Part shown: positions 1 through 6,299 of the stretch, piece by piece
Layout: each line of letters starts with the position of its first letter
How positions within the stretch are numbered: the first letter of the stretch is position 1
Origin: Microcaldota archaeon
GTDB taxonomy: Archaea > Micrarchaeota > Micrarchaeia > Anstonellales > Anstonellaceae
Length of the DNA stretch: 8,973 nucleotides
Direction: 5' to 3'
Assembly (NCBI GenBank): GCA_026396335.1
Contig: JAPLWZ010000043.1
Coordinates: forward strand, 1 to 8,973
Translations under genes and position numbers: made by a program
Notes under the pieces: model-generated
The model's input: only the letters and a program-made list of their open reading frames with translations
Databases searched by the model: none
What the model was told of the DNA's origin: nothing

Positions 1-24
1 CGCGATTTTTCCGTCTACGTCCAT
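1..24 (-). CDS. Possible start of a further gene, cut by window edge
   Basis: An ATG at 24-22 opens a frame that stays open to the window edge, reading M-D-V-D-G-K-I-A. An in-frame GTG lies two codons upstream at 30-28. It is co-directional with the other genes and follows the 166-aa gene by 53 bases. No Shine-Dalgarno site is visible. A weak AT-rich element (TTTTAAT, about 51-57) lies roughly where the TATA box of a leaderless transcript would be. Eight codons are far too few to assign a function, and this may be chance. Confidence 0.3.
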
Positions 25-77
25 ATGCACAAAAGTAGGATCAAAGGATTAAAACGGTTTGCTGCCAGCCAGTAACT

Positions 78-578
78 TTACTCGATTGCAAGGCTGCAGT
101 TCGCCCCTGCGGAGGTCACGTTCTTGCCAAGGGTTATCTGCAGGTGCTTCTGGAAGTACTTTAATCCGCTTTCACTGGCGCCATCGATCAGGATGTATGG
201 CTTGCCGGAAAGCGAAGAGAGCGCCTGCTGATAGTTCATCTGGCTTGACGAATTGTTGCCCTGGTTTGATGACAGGCAGCCGTTTGCATCGCAGCCGATC
301 ACCTGGAGGTCCTTGCCTGCGAATGCGCCCTTGCTGATGATATTCACACCGCACTGATAGATTGATTGCGCCTGTGCATCGTCTGCGCCGCGCACGTCAT
401 AGAGGACGCCGACCTTGCTGGAATTGACAAGCAGGCTGTAGAATGGCTTTGCATCTGCCGCAGCCTTGTCTTCCGTTGCATTTGCATTAGAAAAGAAAAA
501 CACGTAGGCAACTACTGCAAGCGCAACTATGGCAAGCACTGCAAACGCGGTTGTCTTGTCTTTTTCGGAAAGTTTCAT
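78..578 (-). CDS. Small single-pass membrane protein with Cys-containing ectodomain, unknown function
   Basis: A 166-aa protein I do not recognise. It has a short charged N-terminus (MKLSEKDK), one hydrophobic segment at about residues 11-29, and a soluble remainder that should face outward as a signal-anchored ectodomain. Residues 55-61 (KVGVLYD), 67-87, 90-96 (DLQVIGC), 115-124 and 126-133 (KPYILIDG) suggest alternating strands and helices, so an alpha/beta fold. Cysteines are at 76, 96, 101 and 161. Sequons at N52, N109, N153 and N160 fit an exported, glycosylated protein. The start is fixed by a Shine-Dalgarno site 7 bases upstream. The ectodomain resembles the C-terminal ectodomain of the 702-aa protein encoded just upstream (8 identities in an ungapped 35-residue block, including Cys76, and a shared final Cys close to the C-terminus). 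A thioredoxin-like or other redox role is conceivable, but there is no CxxC motif. Confidence 0.85.
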   Translation of the reverse strand: MKLSEKDKTTAFAVLAIVALAVVAYVFFFSNANATEDKAAADAKPFYSLLVNSSKVGVLYDVRGADDAQAQSIYQCGVNIISKGAFAGKDLQVIGCDANGCLSSNQGNNSSSQMNYQQALSSLSGKPYILIDGASESGLKYFQKHLQITLGKNVTSAGANCSLAIE

Positions 579-585
579 ATGATCT

Positions 586-590
586 ACCTC
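586..590 (-). promoter_or_regulatory. Shine-Dalgarno site of the 166-aa gene
   Basis: GAGGT on the minus strand, 7 bases before the ATG at 578. It matches the complement of the archaeal 16S rRNA 3' end and fixes the start. Confidence 0.75.
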
Positions 591-603
591 TGCCGGTCAA
601 GCG

Positions 604-624
604 TGCGCGCTTCTAAGGCGCGCA
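604..624 (-). repeat. GC-rich inverted repeat in leader of the 166-aa gene
   Basis: TGCGCGC at 604-610 and GCGCGCA at 618-624 form a perfect 7-bp stem with a 7-base loop. It lies about 25 bases before the start codon and downstream of the putative TATA box, so it would be in the 5' leader. No T-run follows it on the minus strand, which argues against a terminator of the upstream gene. A leader hairpin or protein-binding site is possible. Confidence 0.55.
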
Positions 625-666
625 ACTAATGCATGCGTTCTTCCCCCAACTCCCTAACTATCAGCC

Positions 667-676
667 CCTATTTAAT
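667..676 (-). promoter_or_regulatory. TATA-like element for the 166-aa gene
   Basis: ATTAAATAGG on the minus strand lies 20-30 bases after the stop of the 702-aa gene. A start about 25 bases downstream would give a leader of roughly 70 bases before the Shine-Dalgarno-preceded ATG at 578. The match to the archaeal TATA consensus is only moderate, and read-through from the upstream gene is the alternative. Confidence 0.35.
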
Positions 677-696
677 CCTGTATGATCGTCCTAGGT

Positions 697-2805
697 TTAG
701 TTCAATATGTCTGCAGCCGGGCACATGGGCTTCTTGCCGTACATCGCTTCGTTATACTTGAACGTGGCGGTCTTGGTCACGACTGTCGTGAACACGGGCG
801 CCTTGTTGTCAGTCGAATAGTACAGGTCGAATATCGGAACGTCCGGCATCTTGTCCAGGCAGTCTGATGCCTTGAGGCTGTTGGTTATGGTGTAGGTTGC
901 CTCGCTTGAGTTGTTCTTCGCAGGGTTGGGTATGATTGAAGTGCAGGCGTTTCCGTTTATGTAATACTTGTTTGTAGTCTTCCCAAGCAGCCTGTTCTGT
1001 GTCTCTATCTGGCCTGCGCAGTCATGCATTGCCGCGACCGCCGCCTGAGATGCACTCGTCTCCTCGACAATCACTGTTGCGCTGGCAGAATTTTTGAACG
1101 TGCCGAAGAAGTCAGAGAACGATGTGTACTGCTCCGTGCTCATCACAATCGCGTAAAATGCGCCTGAGCCGACAATGAGCGCGAACACAAAGCCCAAGAA
1201 TATCATCGCCCAGCCTGAAGCCGCCAGCTTGTTCCTGAAAAGCCCGCCTCGGAAGTACGAGAATATGCCGACAAAAATCAAAAGCCCGATTGCGAGTATG
1301 GATATGTCGATGATGCCAAGCACCAGGGGCGGGATGAATGTCGCCACGCTCTTCCTCGTCTTATAAGAAATCGGCGTCATCGAGGATGCAAGCGACATCA
1401 CGCCGTCAACTGATGTCCTGCCAAGCGCATTGCCCGCGCCGAATATTGACTGCTGCACTGATTTTGAAGCAGCAACATATGTTTGCGCATCCACCTGCAC
1501 CTTGTTGTAATTGTTTGCAAGCGCTGCGTACTGCGCGCCTGTCGCCGGCGGCTTGAAGCCGGAATCAAGCTGAGTCTTTCTTGTCGCAATGGAATTGTAC
1601 GAGTCAACCGATGACTTGGAAAGCTGGTTCACGCTCCACTGCGCCTCAAGCACCTTGTCTGATGCGCTGTCCTGCGCTTCCAATGCAATCTTGTAGGCGC
1701 TGGTGGAATTATTTATCATGGATTGGAGAGTGAGCCCTGCCGTTTCGTATGCAGAAATTTCGTTTGTGAAGCTGTCAAACTTGCGCATGGCGAAGTCCTG
1801 CTCAAGCGCATCTGCCTTGTTAAGGTAAGAATCTGCCGCTGCGACAAAATTCGAGTCGGAAACTAAAGCCTTTGCCTCGATTGCCTGTGCTTTCAAGCCT
1901 GCGAATTTTGCAGTTGCCGATTTCATCTTCGGCGAGAATATTATCGCCTTTTCCTCGCCCAGCTTGTAGTTGATGCGGTCATCCGTGGATGTCGATACCA
2001 GCTCTATTGTCGATTCAAGTTTTGTGTATGGCGCTGTCTTTGCCTGGAGTGCCGTTATGGAGTTTTGTGCAGCCTTAAGGGAATCATAGTCAAAGTGCGC
2101 TTCCGGGCAGACGCCGATGCAGTCTGCGCAGTAAGTTTTTTCAGGGAATCGCAGCTTGTTTATTGCCACTATGTCCGCGCCCTGCTTCATGGTTGCAAGC
2201 GCATCTGACATCTGCGGGAATGAGGTGCCCATGGTGTCCGGGGTCAGCATGAGGTATGCCGATTCAAATTGCGTGTTGCCGGCTTCGAGCTTGTCTATCC
2301 CTTTCTTGTAGTCAAGTATGTATGTCGCAAGCACATCCACCATGCAGCCGTCCGAGCCTGTGACATAGCAGATGAGCGATGCGGTCTGAGTGCACGATAC
2401 CATGTCGTTGCACGGCTTGTAGTCTAGGAACGTGCCGCCTGACCTGCAGGTCTTTTCAACAGGCCCGTACTTGGACATATAGTTGCGGCTCTTGTTGAAT
2501 GCATCTTCTGCGTCGTGGAGCGTTGCAATATCTTCAGGGCTCAGGTAAAAGTTCGCGTCATAATAGGCCTTTATTATCCCGCCAATCTGCCCCTTGTCTG
2601 TGACCATCTGCTCGTTCAATAAGACGAGTGCAGGGATGCCGTTGATATTCACGATTTTCGCAGTGGAATTGTTGTATGAGAATGATGTGTAATTTATTGT
2701 GCCGTTTGCATCTGATGAATAGAGGTATGGCTTAAGCATGAAGTCCGCGTGTGAAACTGTTGCTAAAAGCAGGATAAAACCGAATAACGCTACGAGCCCC
2801 TTCAT
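697..2805 (-). CDS. Secreted/membrane Cys-rich coiled-coil protein, unknown function
   Basis: A 702-aa protein I do not recognise. The chosen start is the ATG at 2805, which begins a signal peptide (MKGLVALFGFILLLATVSHA, likely cut after A20) and has AGGTGG 5 bases upstream. An in-frame ATG at 2862 would add 19 polar residues in front of it and would lie near or upstream of the expected transcription start. In order: an ectodomain with cysteines at 120, 132, 138, 146 and 154; a CxxCxxxC cluster at 226/229/233; a long Ala-rich helical, probably coiled-coil stretch at about 281-411; two membrane helices at about 488-517 and 529-555, joined by a basic loop (FRGGLFRNK) that should be cytoplasmic; and a second outward domain at 563-702 with cysteines at 596, 621, 649 and 695. 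That last domain resembles the ectodomain of the neighbouring 166-aa protein. Its position downstream of the S-layer gene suggests an envelope role, but this is inference. Confidence 0.85.
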   Translation of the reverse strand: MKGLVALFGFILLLATVSHADFMLKPYLYSSDANGTINYTSFSYNNSTAKIVNINGIPALVLLNEQMVTDKGQIGGIIKAYYDANFYLSPEDIATLHDAEDAFNKSRNYMSKYGPVEKTCRSGGTFLDYKPCNDMVSCTQTASLICYVTGSDGCMVDVLATYILDYKKGIDKLEAGNTQFESAYLMLTPDTMGTSFPQMSDALATMKQGADIVAINKLRFPEKTYCADCIGVCPEAHFDYDSLKAAQNSITALQAKTAPYTKLESTIELVSTSTDDRINYKLGEEKAIIFSPKMKSATAKFAGLKAQAIEAKALVSDSNFVAAADSYLNKADALEQDFAMRKFDSFTNEISAYETAGLTLQSMINNSTSAYKIALEAQDSASDKVLEAQWSVNQLSKSSVDSYNSIATRKTQLDSGFKPPATGAQYAALANNYNKVQVDAQTYVAASKSVQQSIFGAGNALGRTSVDGVMSLASSMTPISYKTRKSVATFIPPLVLGIIDISILAIGLLIFVGIFSYFRGGLFRNKLAASGWAMIFLGFVFALIVGSGAFYAIVMSTEQYTSFSDFFGTFKNSASATVIVEETSASQAAVAAMHDCAGQIETQNRLLGKTTNKYYINGNACTSIIPNPAKNNSSEATYTITNSLKASDCLDKMPDVPIFDLYYSTDNKAPVFTTVVTKTATFKYNEAMYGKKPMCPAADILN

Positions 2806-2810
2806 CAAAA

Positions 2811-2816
2811 CCACCT
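2811..2816 (-). promoter_or_regulatory. Shine-Dalgarno site that decides the 702-aa gene start
   Basis: AGGTGG on the minus strand, 5 bases before the ATG at 2805. The alternative ATG at 2862 has no such site and would displace the signal peptide from the N-terminus, so the downstream start is preferred. Confidence 0.75.
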
Positions 2817-2870
2817 TTATTTCCGGTTCTGTCGCCTCAGAACCAAGACTTCCTTGATTCATCGCCCAGA

Positions 2871-2880
2871 ATTTATAATA
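2871..2880 (-). promoter_or_regulatory. TATA box of the 702-aa gene
   Basis: TATTATAAAT on the minus strand. A start about 25 bases downstream (near 2850) gives a leader of about 45 bases to the ATG at 2805. It would also place the alternative ATG at 2862 outside the transcript. Confidence 0.55.
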
Positions 2881-2892
2881 GCTATAGTAATC

Positions 2893-2904
2893 TAGTTCTA
2901 GTTC
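2893..2904 (-). repeat. Tandem hexamer upstream of the TATA box
   Basis: GAACTA occurs twice in tandem on the minus strand, followed by a partial third copy (GA). It ends about 13 bases upstream of the TATA box at 2871-2880. That is where an archaeal activator or upstream element could sit, but two copies of a hexamer can arise by chance. Confidence 0.3.
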
Positions 2905-2981
2905 GAAAATATCTCAGCTGCTTTTTCCAAAATCAGATTTCTTTGCCTAGCGCTTCCGCTCTTGGGTTGTAGAATTCCGAA

Positions 2982-3001
2982 CGCGGCTCTTTCGAGCCGC
3001 G
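2982..3001 (-). repeat. Second GAAA-loop hairpin after the S-layer terminator
   Basis: CGCGGCTC at 2982-2989 and GAGCCGCG at 2994-3001 form a perfect 8-bp stem. Read as minus-strand RNA, the loop is GAAA, a GNRA tetraloop. It lies just past the U-tract of the S-layer terminator and could be a back-up 3' end or a processed, protective 3' structure. Confidence 0.6.
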
Positions 3002-3007
3002 CCGGTC

Positions 3008-3046
3008 AAAAAGAAAAAAGGGGGTTCGGGGCTTTTCAGCCCCGAA
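3008..3046 (-). terminator. Hairpin plus U-tract terminator of the S-layer gene
   Basis: Ten bases after the S-layer stop, TTCGGGGCT (minus strand) pairs perfectly over 9 bp with AGCCCCGAA around a GAAA tetraloop (3025-3046). It is followed by CCCCC and then T6-C-T5 (3008-3019). Archaeal RNA polymerase terminates at U-tracts, with hairpins helping or stabilising the 3' end, so this is a convincing strong terminator for an abundant transcript. Confidence 0.8.
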
Positions 3047-3056
3047 GATAGGCTAT

Positions 3057-5882
3057 TTACTGCCTCTTTACGCCCGAGATGAACTGGTCTGCTGCGGCCA
3101 TTGTGTCGCTTGCAGAGTAACCAGCTACCACGATCGTGTTTCCGACTTCCTTCACGACAGGCGCGCTGCCTGCTGTGAATGAGACGTCAGAGCCCTTGAG
3201 GGCAGAGTCAGTCACGGTGTTGACCATCGGTCCGCCGACTGCAATCACTACGCCTGCGCTTGGAGCTTCCGAGTCCATTACGACAAGGTTGCTCTTGAGC
3301 ACGTACGGCTGTGATGCTGTCACGGCAGCCTGGTTGTCAGGCTGGATTACAGCCTGCAGGCTTGAAGAGTCAACTGAGCATGCGGGCTTTCCGCCAGGTC
3401 CGAGGACCGAGCAGCTGCCTGCTGTTGCGTCAATTGCCTTCACCATGACGGTTACGCCACCGAAGACCTTGCTGTCACCAAACTTCATCACGTAGTCCTG
3501 GCCAGATGTCGATGCATTTGTGCCAGAGCTCGCAAAGGTGAATGACGGCATGCCCACGCGGGTTGCCACCATCATGTTTGCAGTGGTTGTGCCTATGCCG
3601 GATGTCTTGGAGCCGCGCTCAGACACAAACGGAAGCTGGTATCCACCTGCCGATGTGTAGTCTCCGAATGCCGTGCCTATGTAGTAGACATTGGGCGTGT
3701 TGGAGTTGAGCGGGAGGAACCTGAATCCTCCGCTGCTGATCGTCGCCGGGGCCGTTATGAACGGCACCGCAGAGTAGACTAGGTTGTTGGTCGTGTTGCC
3801 AACCTTGCCTGCGTCTTCCTGCAGTATTATTGCGCCCGAGTAGACGGTCCTGTCTGCTCCGAGAATCGCTGCATTGGACGTGTTCATCACGAAGGATATC
3901 GCGCCCTGCGCTGCAGAGTTGCCGCCAGCTGTGTCAAACCTGACATAGTTGGTGCTCGCGTTGTTCGCCGTGAGTGTCGCCCAGTTGTAGCAGTTCCTGC
4001 CCGAGATCTTGTAGAAGACCTTCGGTGACCATACGCTCGTGTTCGAGTAATTGGTCAGTGCAGTAGCCGAGCTGATTGCTGTAAGGCTTGTGCCCCAGTT
4101 GTAACCAGTCGTCGGGAGTGCCATTTCACCGCTTGCGTTCTGTACCAGGCCGATTGGGTCGTAGTACACATCTGCGAGCGTGTAGCCTCCTGCAATCACA
4201 TTGCTTGCGCCGCCGAGCAGATTTGCTCCGGGCGTGCTGATGTGAAGCCACCTCGGGTTAGTGTAGGTGTAGGTGCTTGTGCACGCAACATCTCCACTTG
4301 TGTTCGCGATGGTGTAGGAGTCAGGGGACATTCCCTCGATGTTCACCTGCTGGAATTCCGAGCTTGCAAGGTCTACGCCGTTGTATGTCAGCGTGTAGAC
4401 TGGGTTTGCTGCAAGGAAGTTCTCAACAGAGCCCATCTTCTCGTTTGTCGGGAAGTTGAGTACCCTGTAGACAACAATCTGCCTGAGAGAGTCAGGGTTC
4501 GAGCTGGTTGTGCCGGCTGCGTAGTCCCTGTTCTTCCACAGGAGCGATACTTCGAAGTTCTGGTTGACGTCTGTTGAAGACACCAAGTTGTACCTCGAGC
4601 CGTCCTGGAGAGTTATCTCGTCGGTGTAGATGGCCATTTCTGCCCACTTCGCGTTGAGGGTGAAACCGGGCGCTGTCCTGTAGACGTGGACCTTTACCAC
4701 GTTGCCTGTTCCGCTCTGCGTGAAGGTGTAGGTTGTGCCGGGGTCGACCTGAATCTGGCCTACCACTGCCTCGTTGGCATCAAGGATGTCAATGATTGCA
4801 GGGTGGGTGTTCGTTGCGCCGACCGCGACTGAAATGTCCGATAGGCGGACCTTGAAGGTTCCCGCGTCGAGCACTTGTCCTACGTTGATGATTCCGTACT
4901 TCGCCTCCTTGGCAAGTTTCACCAGGCCGCCGTTAATAATTGCGGTTGAGCTTGCGAGAGCCGTTGTCGGAGGAGTCATCTGGCTGATTACCCAGTCACC
5001 GCCCATGAAGCTGACCTTTACCCTGTGCCTGTCCGTCCTCGAGTTCGAGTCCGTGGTGCAGGATTGCCAGTCATCAGATTGGTTGGTTGCGAGGTCGCCT
5101 GTGCACACTGGGATACCATAGTCGGTTCCAGCGAACTTGGCGCTGTAAGTCATTGAGCCGTACTTCTGGACTGCAACATCCATGATGTTGGAGTTTGAGG
5201 AGTACTTTACAACTGAGCTCGTCGGGTTTGCTGCGCCTACCCAGAATGCCTGTTGCTCTGTGTAAGCTGCTCCGATAGCGTTGTTGTCAGTGACTGCGAC
5301 GTCTGCAAAGCCAGAGAACACGTCTCCGCCGATGCGGTAGAGCAGTGCCTTTCCAGCTGTGCCGGTTACGTCAGCTGCAAGCCTCAGGGGTGAGGTTGTT
5401 GCGCCTGATGTGTCGGAGTCAGTTGTTGCGTACGAGTAGCCGTCGTCTCCTGCGATTGAGGATTGGCGGTTTGCCAACATCTTGTCGATGTTGTCTGATA
5501 TCAGCGTCTTGAAGGTGTGGCTGCCAGCTGTTACGCCGGGAACTGTCACCGTCAGGGTCACAGACTTGCTGCTCTCAACTATTGAGCATGTGCCTGCGCC
5601 GCTCACGCCCGTGCCTACTGTGCAGGTCGGGGTGCCGCTGACTTGGGCGGTAAGACTCGAAGTCTTGTACGCCTCGTTTGCAATCTTCGCTGCGATGTTG
5701 GCCGCTGCCACACCGTCGGAGACTGCTGCCTTGTTGCCTACGACAATCTTCACTGTCGGCTGTCCATTCTGGTCAACCAGCTGAGTGCTGCCGAACACCA
5801 CGTCGGCCATTGCAATTGCTGATAAACCAAGGATTGCCGCGCCTGTGAAGGCCGCAAGTTTCCTTACGTTTATGCTTTTCAT
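3057..5882 (-). CDS. S-layer protein, MJ0822-type (S_layer_N / S_layer_C)
   Basis: A 941-aa surface-lattice protein. It has a signal peptide at residues 1-26 (basic MKSINVRK, hydrophobic core, A-M-A before D27). The N-terminal S-layer domain follows, with the family-typical stretch QPTVKIVVGNKAAVSDGVAA at 41-60 and AANIAAKI to 67. A long beta-rich middle follows. The C-terminal S-layer domain includes GGVTVMVKAID (808-818), VVMDSEA (867-873), VIAVGGPMVNTVT (879-891) and IVVAGYSASDTMAAADQF (917-934). In this family the N- and C-terminal parts are known to be the conserved regions and the middle is variable. Eight cysteines (87, 99, 260, 275, 534, 631, 824, 835) could form disulfides. Sequons are numerous (for example NTS, NAS, NYS), as expected for a glycosylated S-layer. 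GAGGTGG 4 bases upstream fixes the start. It has its own strong promoter, a long structured leader and a strong terminator, consistent with a monocistronic, highly expressed mRNA. Confidence 0.93.
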   Translation of the reverse strand: MKSINVRKLAAFTGAAILGLSAIAMADVVFGSTQLVDQNGQPTVKIVVGNKAAVSDGVAAANIAAKIANEAYKTSSLTAQVSGTPTCTVGTGVSGAGTCSIVESSKSVTLTVTVPGVTAGSHTFKTLISDNIDKMLANRQSSIAGDDGYSYATTDSDTSGATTSPLRLAADVTGTAGKALLYRIGGDVFSGFADVAVTDNNAIGAAYTEQQAFWVGAANPTSSVVKYSSNSNIMDVAVQKYGSMTYSAKFAGTDYGIPVCTGDLATNQSDDWQSCTTDSNSRTDRHRVKVSFMGGDWVISQMTPPTTALASSTAIINGGLVKLAKEAKYGIINVGQVLDAGTFKVRLSDISVAVGATNTHPAIIDILDANEAVVGQIQVDPGTTYTFTQSGTGNVVKVHVYRTAPGFTLNAKWAEMAIYTDEITLQDGSRYNLVSSTDVNQNFEVSLLWKNRDYAAGTTSSNPDSLRQIVVYRVLNFPTNEKMGSVENFLAANPVYTLTYNGVDLASSEFQQVNIEGMSPDSYTIANTSGDVACTSTYTYTNPRWLHISTPGANLLGGASNVIAGGYTLADVYYDPIGLVQNASGEMALPTTGYNWGTSLTAISSATALTNYSNTSVWSPKVFYKISGRNCYNWATLTANNASTNYVRFDTAGGNSAAQGAISFVMNTSNAAILGADRTVYSGAIILQEDAGKVGNTTNNLVYSAVPFITAPATISSGGFRFLPLNSNTPNVYYIGTAFGDYTSAGGYQLPFVSERGSKTSGIGTTTANMMVATRVGMPSFTFASSGTNASTSGQDYVMKFGDSKVFGGVTVMVKAIDATAGSCSVLGPGGKPACSVDSSSLQAVIQPDNQAAVTASQPYVLKSNLVVMDSEAPSAGVVIAVGGPMVNTVTDSALKGSDVSFTAGSAPVVKEVGNTIVVAGYSASDTMAAADQFISGVKRQ

Positions 5883-5886
5883 TGTT

Positions 5887-5893
5887 CCACCTC
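5887..5893 (-). promoter_or_regulatory. Shine-Dalgarno site of the S-layer gene
   Basis: GAGGTGG on the minus strand, 4 bases before the ATG at 5882. It sits one base after the distal arm of the inverted repeat at 5895-5938, so pairing in the leader could affect its access to the ribosome. Confidence 0.85.
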
Positions 5894-5894
5894 A

Positions 5895-5952
5895 AATGTC
5901 GTCTTTCAGGGCATGGTACAAAACTTATCGACGACATTGATTTTTTGCCCTG
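5895..5952 (-). promoter_or_regulatory. Interleaved inverted repeats (pseudoknot or switch) in S-layer leader
   Basis: Two perfect inverted repeats cross each other in the S-layer 5' leader. In RNA order: CAGGGCA (5952-5946), AATGTCGTC (5938-5930), TGCCCTG (5913-5907), GACGACATT (5903-5895). The first pairs with the third (7 bp) and the second with the fourth (9 bp). The linkers are 7, 16 and 3 bases. This A-B-A'-B' order allows an H-type pseudoknot or two mutually exclusive hairpins. The last arm ends one base before the Shine-Dalgarno site, so control of translation or mRNA stability is plausible. I do not recognise it as a known riboswitch. Confidence 0.6.
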
Positions 5953-5964
5953 TATTTTTTCCTT

Positions 5965-6024
5965 TCATCCTTTCTTTTTCGTGTACCGTTTCCCATCCGG
6001 AGCATTCGCCAAAACGCTCCTCAT
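5965..6024 (-). other. Possible upstream ORF in the S-layer leader
   Basis: An ATG at 6024 opens 19 codons (MRSVLANAPDGKRYTKKKG) ending in TGA at 5967-5965. It would begin only about 8-10 bases into the transcript predicted from the TATA box at 6055-6062. There is no Shine-Dalgarno site, and the ORF runs through a hairpin. A short open stretch of this size is expected by chance, so support is weak. Confidence 0.15.
5999..6020 (-). repeat. Hairpin near the 5' end of the S-layer mRNA
   Basis: On the minus strand GGAGCGTT pairs with AATGCTCC (8 bp including one G-U) around a 6-base loop. It starts 10-15 bases from the expected transcript start. The GGAG of the 5' arm can alternatively pair with a CTCC just upstream (minus-strand 6030-6027). 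A 5' hairpin could stabilise the mRNA. Confidence 0.5.
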
Positions 6025-6054
6025 AGGGAGACAGCAATGATGTTCCGCGCTAGG

Positions 6055-6062
6055 TTTATAAA
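6055..6062 (-). promoter_or_regulatory. Strong TATA box of the S-layer gene
   Basis: TTTATAAA on the minus strand, preceded by GTCAAAC, where the TFB-recognition element would lie, and by a very AT-rich stretch (about 6070-6110). A start about 25 bases downstream, near 6032, gives a leader of about 150 bases to the ATG at 5882, long for an archaeal mRNA. The octamer is palindromic, so direction is inferred from the downstream gene. Confidence 0.7.
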
Positions 6063-6212
6063 GTTTGACCAATTTTTAAATAAATAGTTTCTAAATAAAA
6101 GTTTAAACATCGACACTTCAAGAGCCAAAAAGTTTGGTTTTGCCGAAGTTTAGTTGTTTATAATGGAAAGAAAAGGGTCAGTTCTCTTTCGTTCGTGTTT
6201 TCCTTTGAGTTT

Positions 6213-6270
6213 GGGGAGTTGCCAAGCTGGTTTGCCAGCCTGAATTACTTTTTCCTGCGCCTCCCCTGTC
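6213..6270 (-). ncRNA. Candidate small structured RNA between the AAA+ and S-layer genes
   Basis: Starting about 26 bases after a TATA-like box, the minus strand reads GACAGGGGAG. GGGGAG (6266-6261) pairs perfectly with CTCCCC (6218-6213). Inside, CAGGCTGG (6242-6235) pairs with CCAGCTTG (6230-6223) over 8 bp (one G-U) around a CAAA loop, leaving an asymmetric A-rich internal loop on the 5' side. A T-run (TTTTCTTT, 6174-6167) downstream could end the transcript, giving an RNA of about 100 bases. No tRNA, C/D box or H/ACA signature is evident. It could instead be part of the AAA+ gene's 3' untranslated region or of a longer S-layer leader. Confidence 0.35.
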
Positions 6271-6287
6271 TAACAGTTATTCTAATG

Positions 6288-6299
6288 GATATATAATAA
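6288..6299 (-). promoter_or_regulatory. TATA-like box 40 bases past the AAA+ stop
   Basis: TTATTATATATC on the minus strand is close to the archaeal TATA consensus. The expected start near 6268-6270 coincides with the 5' end of the structured element at 6213-6270. Read on the plus strand it is also AT-rich, so an antisense promoter into the AAA+ gene cannot be excluded. Confidence 0.45.

Noticed and set aside
604..624. Terminator of the 702-aa gene
   Set aside because: The stem is perfect, but no T-run follows it on the minus strand and it lies downstream of a putative promoter, so it is better read as a leader element.
2806..2862. Upstream in-frame ATG at 2862 for the 702-aa gene
   Set aside because: It would bury the signal peptide behind 19 polar residues, has no Shine-Dalgarno site and lies close to the predicted transcription start. 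The ATG at 2805 has both a Shine-Dalgarno site and a proper signal peptide.
3136..5784. Several plus-strand open frames opposite the S-layer gene
   Set aside because: They lie antisense to a gene with clear family motifs, lack ribosome sites and recognisable domains, and are explained by the codon composition of the sense strand.
6213..6270. tRNA or known riboswitch
   Set aside because: There is no T-loop or anticodon-arm pattern, no C/D box pair, and no match I recognise to purine, SAM, glycine, fluoride or cyclic-di-GMP aptamer cores.
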